From Toxoplasma gondii ME49 (Eukaryota; Apicomplexa; Conoidasida; Eucoccidiorida; Sarcocystidae), in NCBI RefSeq assembly GCF_000006565.2, contig NC_031473.1:2954134-3018133 (forward strand): 64,000 bases of DNA, in the 5' to 3' direction. Each line of letters begins with the position of its first letter. Positions within the stretch are counted from its first letter, which is position 1. The position numbers and the translations under genes are program-made. The notes beneath the pieces were generated by a model, which had not been told where the DNA came from, did no database searches, and worked only from the letters and a program-made list of their open reading frames with translations. This document shows, in pieces, positions 1 to 12,929 of this stretch.

Positions 1-202
1 CGATGCAAACGCAAAAAGGAATTGTCAGTCGAACACTATTGTTGTATATCTAGTTCTTCTTTGCTGGGCTAGTGCCAAAGCAAGTTTCACTCAGAGTCGA
101 GTACTGTAAACACACCTCATCGCGTCATACTTGAGCCACTGTACGCAGTGGACAGTGTTTCAGAAGCAGCGTTGCTCGGCTTGCCCTTCTTCCGTTCCAC
201 AG

Positions 203-697
203 TGCAGAATGGGAGCCGATGGTTTACTCCGATGTAAAGATGAAGTTCGACGCTGAAGAGTCTGACACGACCCGTTTAACCATCGAACAAAGTGGGATCC
301 CACTTACAGACAAATTCGGAAACGGTGAGTTTTAACGTGAGCCAAAGACTCTTCAAGCGCGACAAACGCCCCGTTCACTTTTGCTCACGGTCAGATACTC
401 CGCGAAAACTTCACGCTGCCCGCATTCCACATTCTTTTCGTGGTTCCATTCGTTGAAACCGCACCGGAATAACGTGCCGACGTTTTCCAGTTACCGAATC
501 TAGATTGTAACAGGTGCTTTCTAGAACGTAAAATGGGTGTTTCATGCAGTCGGAACATTGCAACGTAAAATCTCTGGATGCTGTTATGTGAGATTCTGTG
601 ATGTACAGGCAACTGTGATGTCCGGGTGCGGGAAGGCTGGAGGCAGCACATCCTAGACCGATTCGAGAAAGTTTTGGGATACCCGCGTCAGAAATGA
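203..697 (+). CDS. AHSA1: AHSA1/Aha1-type Hsp90 ATPase activator homologue, last two exons (5' part outside window)
   Basis: Activators of this family bind cytosolic Hsp90 and stimulate its ATPase; the C-terminal AHSA1 domain contacts the Hsp90 N-domain. Two exons are visible: 203-324 (start could be 208) and 609-697, ending in TGA. The first encodes a W-x-P..YS.V..F stretch, then T-R-L-T-I-E-Q-S-G-I-P and D-K-F-G-N, the usual beta-strand pair and GIP/FGN turn of the domain. It ends at AACG|GTGAGT in phase 1. The second starts after TGTACAG in the matching phase and encodes the terminal amphipathic helix VREGWRQHILDRF followed by KVLGYP, the position where relatives have EGW...F..FGYG. Upstream exons must lie left of the window; 1-202 looks intronic. 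Family assignment rests on several separated signature blocks and a phase-consistent junction; whether the N-terminal Aha1 domain exists cannot be seen. Confidence 0.8.
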
Positions 698-3600
698 GGG
701 CAGGTAGAGGCTTTGCACTGCGCACTTGAACGAACACAAATGCGTATCTTGTGATCGGTCACCCTCGCTGTCGAAGATTCGCTTTTCGGGAGATTTCTTG
801 CCTGCTTCTGTTTGAACTCAAGCGCGTCAGGCAGTCCTTGCTTTTTGACCGGGCACTGCATGAATTAGAAACGCTCTTGGCTGTTTCTGGAAGTCTCTTG
901 ATTTGGTTGACCTCGAGAAGGCGCCAGGTGGACAGAGGAGGAAAGTCGTAGGCAGTCCTTGGAAGTACGGCGATTTTTCGAACATCTAACCCTTCTGTGT
1001 CCTGTAATAGATGCCATGTTGCTCGCGAAATGTCGGTCGGGCTTGGTCTTAAGCAGTCCAGTGGGGTGAACGTGGAAGTACCAGAAACAGCTGTATAGCA
1101 GACGCTTTTCCGATATCGTTTTTTTTATGGCTTTGGTTAAATAGCAACTCCGATGTTATTTCAAGAAACGTTGCAAAACTGACGCGGAAACCGACAGCGT
1201 CAATTGTAAAGGGTGGATTCCCGGAGGGTTCACGCAATGAGGTGCAAGGCAGACGTCAACGAAGCAAAAGTGCGAATGCATCTCAGAAAAACGAAACCAT
1301 CGAGGCAGGGTGAGTGCTTGTCTCTTAGATCACGAAACCAACTTTTTCGATTGTAGTCGCAAGGCTGTCACATCCCAGGATGTGGCCGCTGTAACATCGC
1401 ATGCACAGCTGCAACGATACATTCGACAGCTATTCACAGATTTGAGGATAATCTCGAAGGGATCTACCCTCACCTTGCCGCTGGATTTGAGTCATCAATA
1501 ACTTATACTGTCACTGACTGCGCCGCAGATGAAAATAGCGACCGAGTGGCACAAAGCGACTTTCTGTTTTGTACATTACATCACTGTCATTTTTGTGAGG
1601 ATGCACACCACAACTGTGAGAGGTCAGTGGATGGGAGGAGGCCGCGTCACCCTGTGTTTGAATGAAACCTGACTCCAGAGTTAAGCTTGCCCGACTCTTG
1701 TGTTCCAAGCCTCCTTGCAAGGTCGAAGGACTATGGATTAGGGATGCAGCACAAGTTAATATCCAGCCTATCTTCGAAAGACCAAAAGTTGTGTACAGTC
1801 TGTCCAAATATCAGGTGTTTGCACGGAAAATCCTCATGTCTATCAACGTATATATCGCTTTTCCTACAAGCAGCTTTTTGTTTGATTCGCAGGGTCGGTT
1901 TAATGTCCGTTATACTTTGAAGATAACCTGGGACACTTCTTGTCTTCGCTCACATGGTCTGTCGGAAGTTAACAAGGAAACGGCTGCATACGGTTTCAAG
2001 TCTTAAGCGCTGTGGTGCACGTGGATTGTCAAAGCCTGAAGGTGATGCTGCGCTGCATTTGCGAACGATGCACCGGACCACGGACCGAAGAGAATAGCGA
2101 AAACCTCGTGAATTCCGTGGAATCACCGTGCAGCATTTCGCCACGTTGTACAAATCTGCAGTCTAAGAGCAAGTGGCCGAGCATGTCAAGACAGAAGGGG
2201 TTTGGACACTGGGAAAACTTTCCGCAAGTTCATTGCAGCTGTGTTTCCTGTACCCGAAATCGGCGCGATGTCACGTGACCGCCATGCGGCAAGCTCAACA
2301 TCCGTGGGTCCGACTGTGTAACGTGTCCGTTTGTCACATGAACGCGTGGGCAAGTCTTTTGGATTTTTGACTAAGATATCATTGATTACGCGGTGTGAAG
2401 AGGAGCGTATCGTTTTTGTCTGTACACAGCTGTATGGCAGTAGCTTCCTCATCTCAGGACAGTTGTCGCTATCTGTGTGAAACCTTCTCGGGCTGGCGAT
2501 ATGCGGCGTCCGTCGCGAGGAGGCTTCGTACATATCTGTGAGTGCTGGTCAGGGTTTACTTAGTGCTTCTCGACAAAGAGGACAAACAAATGCAGAAGTG
2601 TCATTCCTCTCTTTGACAAGGGAGGGACCAGCGAGTTGTCCACATTCTGTGGTTACTTTACCTTACGCTTTTCTCAACTGGACCGTTTTTCACCGGTGAA
2701 CAAAAGCACCACCACGCTCCAAAATCACTTCGTTTTTATTGTATGTCTCAACGTTTTTCGGGTTTCTCCTGGCAGATGTGCATCTCTGTTGTGTTCGTCG
2801 GTGTCCGCTTTGCATCAGGCATGTAGTCGAGTTGTCGTTCGGAACCAGGAGCCTCGACGTTATGCATGCGCCGATTGTTTTGCCAAAAGTGCCCGATTTT
2901 GTACACTCATGGGGACTTCAGTGTGATCACGTGCAAAACACTGGTGTTCAGACCCGTGCGAATCTTCCGTCCACCCCGCCTTTCCAGTCTTGCACCCGGA
3001 AAGAAGTCCCACTGCAGAAGGAGGCTGAATCGAAATGTGATCAGCGGATGGGTGAATATTTGGGTACATAGTATGACTGTCTTGATTGTCGTTAGCAGGG
3101 CGCTTCTACAATCACGCGCTGGAGAGGACCTATGATCGTGGTATGCGGCGGTTACCGGCCATCTTCACAGCTGACAGTGGCACTGGAGTCAATTACCTGA
3201 TCTGTAACGATGACATGGCCGTTGTGTATCTCGTCAAATCATCTTGAGCGCATCTGCTAGCGAAACGATCCTCAGGGCTAAACTATGAACGGCTTGCTCG
3301 TTGCCGATCCTTAATGTTCTTGATGAAGCTGCTGAAGGATTAGATGTGCAGTCAGGGTAAATACGCTCAGCAAATTCAGTAGGATAGGCCTGTTTTTATG
3401 CTTAGCAGATTTCAATTCCGTGCGCATCACAGAACCACAGGGCCAATGTACGCGATGATCGCGACTCGACTCGTTACCTAATAGCAAGCATTCTTTCACT
3501 GTGTCATAGAAGAGGACGCATTTCAACGCATGCGAGGTCGATGAGAAGAGATACAGCGGCTGTCCTTCTGCGGAGCAGACTTACCTTCGAATGAGAATCT

Positions 3601-5129
3601 ACAGTTCTGGCATCTACTGCACTTTTCTTCCACATTAATACAGATACCATCTGGCAAACTTCGTTCGGTCTTACTTAGTAATATACAAAGATATTTCAAC
3701 CGGGAGAAAGAATTACAACGCGCAACTGTCCCAAGTAACCGTGTGCGACAGAGGCACAAACAGGGTGAAGTATGGTGCAGATTCTGTAGTCAGAGTGTTC
3801 TGTTTGTTTTTCGTGACCTCTTGAAGGTGCATAGGGGTGGCGGCTGATGCCAGGTCAGCCGAGATCGTGTGTCCAGTGCCTTTCGAACACAAACTGTGGT
3901 CCCGCCACATAACAGGTACGGAGCTATTCCTTCACCACGAACACACGCTGAAACCTACATCTTTCTGGCACAGGGTCGCGCTTTCGCTCGACATGGAGAA
4001 ATCTCACAAACTCGCGAAAGTGTTTGGTCACTTTCCTTCGGCGCCTTTATCAACTGACTACGCGACCGACAACTGCTTGCTAAGGATCTACTCATAGGTC
4101 ATCGCGAACAAGAGCCGGATGAAAATTCTCATTCATTGAAGCCGTGAATCGCGACTGTGGCCACTGATACAACCGCCTTCTGTCACGCATGCAAAGTAGA
4201 TAACACCTGGCACACACAAAAGTGAGGGGCCCTTCTCTCTCATGTTAAACTCCTGAAAGGACCTCCGCGTTATGCTGAACTACTTCTAGCACAAATGAGA
4301 TACTCCCATCTTGTTTAATGGTGACGCTGATTTCTGTCGAAAAAGATCTGAGCGCGTTCGCGGACTTACATCCGTGCTGAGCTAGTGTCTGGCCTCTAGT
4401 TCGCGTGTGCACGCTGGAGGTTTCATATACGTCACCAGGTAGAAGGTATGGCACTTTCCACTGTGTGCTTCCGTAGTTCTACTGTTTCCTACACATGCAG
4501 TCCCAGTCACATTCCTGCTGCTTCCACCCCTGCCGATAAGATCAGAAATGAGACTGCCTGGACGGCAGGCTTCGCGCGAACCCTTGAAAGTGCAGTCCGA
4601 GATTCGTTAATCTAAATTAAAAAGTGTAATGTTCGCTCTACACGTGTTCAGATTTTGGAACGACAACGGTTGATTGATTGGCGTTGCAGAATACTGAAAT
4701 TCAACAATTTTAGCCGTCTTCAGCATTCCAATGGGGTGGCGGTGTACAACAATCACAGGGAACTTGGTTGTGTGTATGTCACAACTAAAGACGTCACTTA
4801 TGTGTATCGTATGATCTGGCTAAACCAGTAAACAAGTTTTTTCAATAATGTTTGGTTTAGTGGAAAGGAACTCGCTCTACAGCTGAGCTTGAGTTACATA
4901 GTCTCGCGTCAGTGCCATGTCACCGTCATGCCCATGCATCCACGGACCTCGCACTTCCATTTGTGGTTCCGTACTCTGTGATAAATGCTTTCCGACAACA
5001 GAGTTCTCACGTCCTCTACTGATGGCGTTAACTGGTGGCCTTATCTTGGATTTTCGCGGCTGAGGGACATTTGAGTGTTGCTTACCCGCCTCAGTGCTTG
5101 TCATTTCTATAGACGAAAGTTGACACGCT
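698..5129. other. 4.4-kb stretch without a supported gene
   Basis: The first part must hold the 3' untranslated region and poly(A) site of the AHSA1-like gene and the last part the promoter and leader of the membrane-protein gene at 5130. Only ORFs below about 115 codons occur, with no recognisable family and no convincing phase-matched exon chain. Unlike most of the window it has no TA microsatellites and no long purine or pyrimidine tracts. A non-coding RNA or an unusual small-exon gene cannot be excluded. Confidence 0.5.
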
Positions 5130-7259
5130 GTGTATCTAAGGACTGTGGCATCCTGTGATACCAGAGCTATGTCACAGAGTGACTTGTTCCGTCACGGCGA
5201 AATCAGTGCCAAATCACAAAAAGCTGGGGTGGGATTCTTGGTCAGCTTTTTTCGTTCGGAGGAAGGCCCCCATAATGTAAATGAAGCTGAAGTTTGTGCC
5301 CCCGTGGAGGTGCAGTCTGAATGCGACGACGAAGACTTTGCCAACAGCCTTCTCATGGATCTTTCCTCTCCCCGTAAGACTGGTGATGTCTCCAGTTACT
5401 TCCCTGCGGACGATATCGTCTGCTCTGTAACGGCTGACAGCCCAGTTGACACTAAACACACCTTGGCCGTCTCACATGCAGAGGAAGTTCGCGCAGAAAA
5501 GACATCATCTCGGGGATCTGTTTGGGGTAGTGCCAGTTTTTTCGAAAGGCCACAGACACCTCCTGCGGCTCGGGATGCGCCGCGGGTTTCTTCCGGACGT
5601 GCGGCAGGGACCGTTCTACAGACTAGACGCACACGCATCCCGACAGGAACTCCAGGAGATGCCTCCTCTGATGGTAGTTCACCAGCGTGGAGGGGTAAGC
5701 AGTTCCACGTGGCTTTTCAAGGGAGTAAAGAAGTCACGGTTGTGGAAGATGAAACTGCATCAACTAGAAGTGAAACCCAGGATGGGTGCCAACAACGTGA
5801 GGGTGGCACGTGGGAGCAGGCCAAAGAAAACTCGATTTCATCATCGGAGTCGGTGGCTCGACCGCTAACACACAGTGCAGGCCCGTATTTGAGGCGCAAA
5901 GGCGACCTCCAGAGAACGGTCAAATCGGGTGTTTTTTTAACCGGGGCCCTGACTGTCCCAGTCGCGCTTGTCGCCATCGCATGCATCTCGCCGTGGAGTT
6001 TCGGCTCCGGCTTGTCACTCCTTGTAGGTGGGGCACTTGTTTTCCTTTGTGGCTACTTCGGGACCACACTCAGTTCGCGACCACTCCTCATTGTCTACCT
6101 AGCACTGCTCTGTGGTCTCCTGGCTAGTCTTCTTGTAGCGACTGTATTCAACACCCACCTCGCCGTTCAAGCGTTTAGAGCTGTACGGCATGTGTACTTC
6201 GATCCGTCTGAGGCGACCACCACTCGCAGATTGGAAACCGCAGTGGTCTCATCTCACAGCTCAACATCAAAAGTCACGCTTCCTCTGGCGCTTGAGATCC
6301 CCGGGCGAACGAACATGCAAGGAATGCTGACAAATTTGAGGAAGCCGAGCTTCCAAAACTTGCCCGTGCCGTCTGCTACAGCAGCTTACCGGGAACAAAG
6401 GTTCATCGAGGCAGCGGAAGTTCAGCAGTCTTCCAAAAACGCGAAACACCCCCGCATTTATGACATGCGTCACGCTTCCGGAGACTCCTTTGATGTGACC
6501 GGAGCTGTGGGGACACGGTTCCCTCGCGCCCCAGTGGCCGAGAGGCGCTTGTCGCCTCTTCAGGACTCTCAGAAAAACAACGCGACTCCTGTACAAACGA
6601 CCACAGAGCCTGTCATTCGCGTTGAAGCCGAGAGATGCAACGCAGTTCCCCTTTCGCTCACCAAGTACATAGGCCCGACAAAAGTTCAGCTGGAAACGTA
6701 CGGCTTGCTGTGTGGTTTTTCCCTGTACAATATTTGGGGGGTTGTGGACGCTTGGGATGTTGACTGTGAGACCTTTTGCGGCTTCAAATATCTCGCGACT
6801 AAGAGGTACATGTGGAATGTTGGCAAAGAAACCTTGCGGCAGGGCGAGAGTGAAGCCGTGACAGCAGGGATGGGTCCAGGGTCTGCGGGACGCGTTTTTG
6901 CGTTTCGAGAACAGAAAAAAGAAGCTACAGGTCGCACAAAAGAACACACATGGAGTGTCAATCGACTTCAGGAGGAGACCGGGAAGAGGGAAGCGCACGA
7001 ATCACAACCCGCTGATGTCGCTCGGGTAACGTCACGAGAAGACGCCCTCGCGACTTGGCGAGAAAACACCTCTGTTGCCGACCAAATCAAATGCATGGAG
7101 CTTGCTCTCAACCTCTCCTGCGGTGTCGTCAGATCCTTTTACCTTGTCCTTCTCCCCGGGCTAAGTGTAGTGATGGTTGTGACGTCCCTCGCCCTGTTCA
7201 CTGCTGGAACGTCTCTTGTCAAGAAGGGCATCCAACTGAGTCAAGAGTTCGCGAGATGA
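5130..7259 (+). CDS. Tetraspanin-like four-pass membrane protein, single exon
   Basis: The ORF has 709 codons; a second in-frame ATG at 5169 is an equally good start. Residues 1-260 are polar, Ser/Thr-rich and probably cytoplasmic. Three closely spaced hydrophobic segments follow at about 266-287, 291-312 and 318-341; the second ends in FLCGYFGTTL and the third has LLIVYLALLCGLLASLL. A long loop runs to about residue 670, and a fourth hydrophobic segment (LVLLPGLSVVMVVTSLALF) lies just before a short tail. This 3+1 arrangement, the Cys-Gly at the end of segment 2, and FCG plus other cysteines in the loop recall tetraspanins (TM1-3, large loop with CCG, TM4). Differences are a very short first loop, a loop of over 300 residues and the 260-residue N-terminal extension. 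No targeting signal is evident. It could instead be a lineage-specific four-pass protein. Function unknown; a surface or pellicle membrane role is inference. Confidence 0.72.
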   Translation: MYLRTVASCDTRAMSQSDLFRHGEISAKSQKAGVGFLVSFFRSEEGPHNVNEAEVCAPVEVQSECDDEDFANSLLMDLSSPRKTGDVSSYFPADDIVCSVTADSPVDTKHTLAVSHAEEVRAEKTSSRGSVWGSASFFERPQTPPAARDAPRVSSGRAAGTVLQTRRTRIPTGTPGDASSDGSSPAWRGKQFHVAFQGSKEVTVVEDETASTRSETQDGCQQREGGTWEQAKENSISSSESVARPLTHSAGPYLRRKGDLQRTVKSGVFLTGALTVPVALVAIACISPWSFGSGLSLLVGGALVFLCGYFGTTLSSRPLLIVYLALLCGLLASLLVATVFNTHLAVQAFRAVRHVYFDPSEATTTRRLETAVVSSHSSTSKVTLPLALEIPGRTNMQGMLTNLRKPSFQNLPVPSATAAYREQRFIEAAEVQQSSKNAKHPRIYDMRHASGDSFDVTGAVGTRFPRAPVAERRLSPLQDSQKNNATPVQTTTEPVIRVEAERCNAVPLSLTKYIGPTKVQLETYGLLCGFSLYNIWGVVDAWDVDCETFCGFKYLATKRYMWNVGKETLRQGESEAVTAGMGPGSAGRVFAFREQKKEATGRTKEHTWSVNRLQEETGKREAHESQPADVARVTSREDALATWRENTSVADQIKCMELALNLSCGVVRSFYLVLLPGLSVVMVVTSLALFTAGTSLVKKGIQLSQEFAR

Positions 7260-8263
7260 GAAATCAGAGTGACTGGCGAACTGTCTCCCAACTACTTGGG
7301 TGCATTCTCTGCGAGAAAAAGAGCACTTTCCTCTCGAAACCACACGGACCTCGATTCCAGTTTCCATGTGCCTGTCCATTCTCTCCTAAAGCATATTTCA
7401 CTCTCTCTTCACACTACCACCCACACACGCGCCACCAGACTTCAGTGTTTAGCCCCAGGACAAAGCACCTTTCGAATTTCATGGTTTTCTTTTTCGAGTG
7501 CCTGCAACACCCAGCGTCACAGGGCCTTGAGCGAAACGGAAAGAAAGCGGTTACAACGGACTCTTTGGAAAAAGAACTGCCTCGCTCCACAGACCATCCG
7601 GACACTATCCCACTTCTGGAACGCTTCCTTGATCGATCATGCCTATGCTTTGCGAACACAGCAGAACTTGGATCCGATAAACAAACGCATTCCAGATCTA
7701 AATAAGCAGTCCAACGCGTGGTGTCATCTTGGGAGATAAGGAAGTTTGCGAAACCGTGGGATTCCATGTTATATTGTATAGTAGGGAGTCTGGCTTGAAG
7801 TGGTGCCTGAGAACAGGTTTCCCCGGTCTATTTGCGTTTATCAGTCTATTCTACAAACCGAGAGACTGCCTTTCCATTTGTTGTGGCAGATAGCCTCTTT
7901 CGAAAAGATTCTCCCTCGCTGAGGCTTGATGTAAACGTTTTGAAGAGTCGACAGAGAAAGAGACAACTTGCAAGACACCAGGCGAGAGCGTCCTGTGCGT
8001 GTACGTTGTAAAAGCGCTTCCCAGGCACCCGGAAGAAATGTTTCAGACACATGCAGAGACGGAAAAACCATCGTTGTTTCATGCCACCTCGGAACAAACA
8101 AAACTGACGGAGAAGAAAAGGAAAAGAAAAAACAACGATCTGCTCCTTGTCTTCGTCGGTGGTCCCCCGAGTCGCATCTAGCGGGATTGAGACAGAATTC
8201 ACAAAGAGAGAAAAGGACAGAATCGCGCGCCGCGCTGGACATGTCTGAAGTCGGTGTCTCTCT
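7260..8263. other. Tail-to-tail spacer between membrane-protein and VAC14 genes
   Basis: Both flanking genes end here (stop of the + gene at 7259, stop of the - gene at 8264), so this kilobase should contain two 3' untranslated regions. ORFs on both strands (up to about 216 codons at 7055-7705, overlapping the upstream gene) show no family features and are treated as chance frames. Confidence 0.5.
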
Positions 8264-11200
8264 TTACTCCTCCGTTGCCTTTTCGCCTGAGGCGCTCCGC
8301 TCTCGCGCGCCCGAACAAACAAAGTGCGGCTTCAGAGAAGAGTTGCTCGACGAGAGACTTCTTTGGTCGTTTCTTTCAAGTGTCGCGACATCCGAGAGGG
8401 CAGCATATTCCGAGAAAAGACAACTTGTATCGAGTTCGTGTGCGCTGTCCTCCCTCTTATGCATGTCTCTGACGGCTGCTTCCGCTGCACCACCGTCACG
8501 GCTGTTCGACCTGTCGCGTTGTTTCTGACCTTCTTTGTCGTCGGTTTTGTCCACGCCTCCGTCGTTCTGTCCACCCTCTTCTGGGTATTTCACCTTCATC
8601 TCTTGACTCCTTCTTGCGCCTCGTTCTTCTGCTGAAAAAAACGAACAAGCAGCCTCTCCACGGACTCGAGGAGTCCGCTCCACAGCCTCCACGTCCCCTC
8701 CGGTCGCGCCATTTCTCGCGGCGACTTCCTTCTCGTTCCCCTCGTCTTTCATTCCTCTCGCCGTCTTGCCTTCTCCCCCCTCTCGCGTCGACTGCGGCAC
8801 CTCGAAACCGCACCGCCCTTCTGTCTCCACTGCCTGCGTCGACGCCAGACGCGAAGGAGAAGCGCGGCCGTCTGGCGAAGACGGACGGGAAGGAGAAAGA
8901 AAGACATCAAGAATGTACGGCGCGGGCAGCGCTGCGTGTGCGTCTGCGAGAAAAGATGGATACGCAAGAGACCAAGACCCCTAAGAAAACGACATCTTCA
9001 GCCCTCTCCCGTCGAACGCATGCATGCAAACATACGTGAGATAAACGAAGCACGCAACATCTGGCAAGACGCAAGAAACTCTCTACATAGCGACACTGGC
9101 GCATGATGTACATCTGCTATACGCGTTGTTACAGTCGCACACAAGTTCATGACAGATACAAAACGACATACACATGCTGACAGACATGCACATGTATGTA
9201 GTGGACTGGACGCGTTTGCATTTGTCTAGCCGCCCCTAGATGACTCTTGGTTTACCGTCATGACTTGCTCTGTCGCGGCATGAACTCGGTCCGAGTGTCC
9301 ACAGAGGCAAGCGACAGTTTCTGGAGCATGGCAGAGGCATGCGCATGCAGGCCCCCCTACAGTGCCCGCGATCCCCAACACACTCCTCTCTCTGAGAAAG
9401 AGACAATTGAAGCTGCGACGATGACGATGCGGTTTTTGCGGACTGAGGAAAACTCCGAAAAGAACCCCACGTGGAGCAGAGACGAAAAAAGTCTCACTCA
9501 GAGGACGGCGACAAATTCCCGAGACAGAAAACCACTGCATGCGCCCGCCGCAGAAGTGATCACACAGACACAGACTGCTCGAGAAGCAGGCCCAGCTTTC
9601 GTGTACAGAAAGCAAACACCGTACTGTAGAAACAGACGCGAAAGGGGTACACTCCGACGTGTGTATGTCAGAAACGCGAAGAGGAGCTAAGCTGGAAAAA
9701 GCCGAGTTTACCTTCCAGAGAAACAGCGACACTGTGAAGAAGGTGAATACGGTCGAACCAGTCACATGCTTCGTCGACAAATGCCGCCTCAGCCTGTCTC
9801 TTCTTTTCTCTGAAAAAAGCACAGCAGCAGTGGCCAACATCTCGGGTGTCTGAGATCCGTCTTCTGCCACCCAAGACGAAGTTCCGCCTCATCCGCCCCA
9901 TTAATATCATCTCGCTTTACTGCTTCATCATGCCTCGAGTCGCCGGATCTACAAACGCATGCAGAGACGAAGATATTTACACGTATTTCCATCTACAAAT
10001 ACATGTATATACATATATGTACAACTGTACGTACGTATGTATATGCATGTACGTGTATATACAGGTATGAATGTATGTATGCCTATGCACATGCATGTAC
10101 GCATGTATTTATATGTCTCAATGTGTGCATGGATATGCTTACAGGTGGTGTGACTAAGTTTGGAAAGCAATGTAGAGTTGCAAACGTCTACATGGGTTTG
10201 CGGACCGGAACTTGAGCATCCACGTATCTATGGGAGGAGTTGGTTTTGTACGTGTATAGGCGCCGCTCTTCAGGCTTGTGTATGAGGTGCATGTGGTTTG
10301 TATGCCTCGTATTTCTATGAGAGGGCACAAATTCGACACAGTTGAGTGGATGGATGTAGATGAGAAGAAGGCACGGCAAATTGAGATCGTTTCGCCGAGA
10401 CTCGCAAAACAAATACGTTGGTTGAATTGATAAAACTGCGTTGTTCGTTTCTGCGCAGAGTTCGACACAAGGAAGGGACAGCGCCCTCCACTTCTTCGCG
10501 GCTTCTGCCCTTCCAGTGAAACGCACGCAGGCTCTTCGGAAAGCTGTAGCTGTCCGCTTCCTGAGGTCGCAGAAAGGGACTGCTGTCCAGTTGCCGACGC
10601 AGAAGAAAAACCACCGAGAGAAGGAGACAAAGAAGACGCGGCGGAACACACAAGAAGCGACAGACGACGGTGGAGAAGCTCGTAGGCGCCGTTCTGCGGC
10701 AGCAGGAGAGAAAGACCTGGAAGGCGGGGGGAGAGAAGGGTGAACAGGGAGGAAGAGCGACAGGAGAAAATGGTGAAGAGCCGGTGAGATAGCAGCCGAG
10801 GCGAGATAGCAGCCGAGCACTGCGGGCGTGGAACTCACGGAAACAAGTAGACCAAGGAGATGCTTCAGCCACACAGAGAGGCATGCGACGTTCGTCGGCA
10901 ACGAGAGAGAAGGCACAGACGGAAAGGGTGTGCGTCGAAACAGACGCAGTCAAAAGAAACAACGACTGAAGCAAATAACAGATTGCACGTAACACCGGAA
11001 GACCGAAGGTAGTAAGGATTCGAGATGTATTCGCGGAGTTAAGAGGGAAGAAGCGAGTTTTAAAGATCGACACCGACTGAAGACAGAGAGGCGTTCACAT
11101 CGAAAGGATCGAGGAAGGACACAAACCAGACTCAAAAGACAAACCCGGTGAGGAATCCGGCTTATATTCGGAGAGACAACAACTTTGGACACATACCGAA

Positions 11201-12093
11201 CTGCGTAAAAAAGAAGATGTAGCAGTTCAGGACTCTGTAAGAGAGAGACATCTGCTTTAGTGGATGCAACGGAGAGCGGGAGGGAAAAAAAGCATCAGGC
11301 AAACACACAGGCCGTCACCGCCGAACAGGAAAGAGAAGATATGGAAGAGCAGAAACGCTAAAAACACGAGAGGAGAAAATGGACAAGGGATTGAGATGAC
11401 GAACGGGACGATGGATCATGATAACGGAAACGGAAAAAGAGACAAGGCCAAACCGCGAAAAAAGAGGCCGTACCGAGAAGAGCCTGGACGAGGTCAGGGT
11501 GCTCTTGAGGACGAAGCAGCAGAAGACGGACGGAGACAAAAGCTGGCGACTCAAAGAGAAGCACCAACTGATCCAGTTGTACATACACCTGAAGGGGCAG
11601 ATTTCCGATGGTCGCTCTGCACCAGCAAGGGCAAAGAAAAAACTACAAACGTTGACGAAGAACATGCTGAAAGTATACCACCCCGCCATCTGTGTTTCAT
11701 TCTCTCCACACGCTTGACACCTGCACATATAAATATATGTAGTCACTTTTTGCTCCCGACTCGATATACACCCATAAATAAATAAATATATATATGTATA
11801 TATATATATATATATATGTATACAAGCACCGATCGGTGTGTCGTCCTGTACCAGCATTTCCCACAGTTTACGTACAGCCGCTGGACGAGGGTAAGCGCCA
11901 AGCGGTGCTGGCGCATGCGAAGAGACAGGGCGAGGGTGGCGACAGGATTGTGCATCCTGCAAGAACAGGAAACGGAGAATCTAGAAAAATACACAGAACG
12001 CAGAACTTTTATGCAGGGAACTGCTTGTACAAAAACCGTGTTTTGGTGTCTGTACACAGTGCCATATGCGTCCATTCAGACATACTTATATAG

Positions 12094-12131
<38 letters not shown>

Positions 12132-12758
12132 CGCTGTAGATGAACACCTGCAGCCCAAACGAATACAGGAAAACAGGAACGTCCATGCAACTAATCACTT
12201 ATATGAAGGCAATTGCCATTGTATGTGTACATTGTGATACGCGTCCTTATACGCATTTATATATATATATATATGCATAATTATCTCTCTGTATATACAT
12301 ACACACCTGGATGTGGACTGTCACTTTCTTCAGAGCTGGCGTGTCTCCTGACTCACCAGGCTGGAAGCAACCGGCGAAAAAGTTTGGCGTCTGGATCTGA
12401 ATACGAAGAGAAGAAGGCACTCGAAGATGAAGAGTGAAGGCGGAATTCATACAGAGAAAGAAAACAGTGTGGTTCCCCCTGCTGTTCTACGCCCCGGATC
12501 GGAGCAGGGACAAAGCAGCGACCCGCTAGCGCAACTCTGGAGAAAAATCAAAATCAAGGATGAGAGAAACGGGGAACCTTATAAGAGTCAGACAGAGAAG
12601 AACATCGACGTCGAGCTTCGAGAACGATTCTGACATCCTGAGGCATGTACATCTTACATTCCATGGCCAAGAATATACCAGACATGAAGCCATATTAATA
12701 TGTATACACCTAGATATATAAATATATATATATATATATATATGAACATGTAGATATA

Positions 12759-12795
<37 letters not shown>

Positions 12796-12898
12796 GTACA
12801 TGGGTTTATATGAATATATATGTATACACATACATGGCGTGGAAGAGTGTATATATGCATATAGGCGCAGGAGACATAAATCCGTACATAACATAGCC

Positions 12899-12929
<31 letters not shown>

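Noticed and set aside
290..305. 16-bp perfect palindrome AAGTGGGATCCCACTT
   Set aside because: Lies in the AHSA1-like exon and encodes conserved residues (SGIPL); most likely coincidental.
10154..10527. Continuation of VAC14 exon 17 to the in-frame stop at 10154
   Set aside because: It would drop the conserved FDRIHLLH motif encoded at 9712-9809; splicing at 10527 (GTGCGT) restores it in phase.
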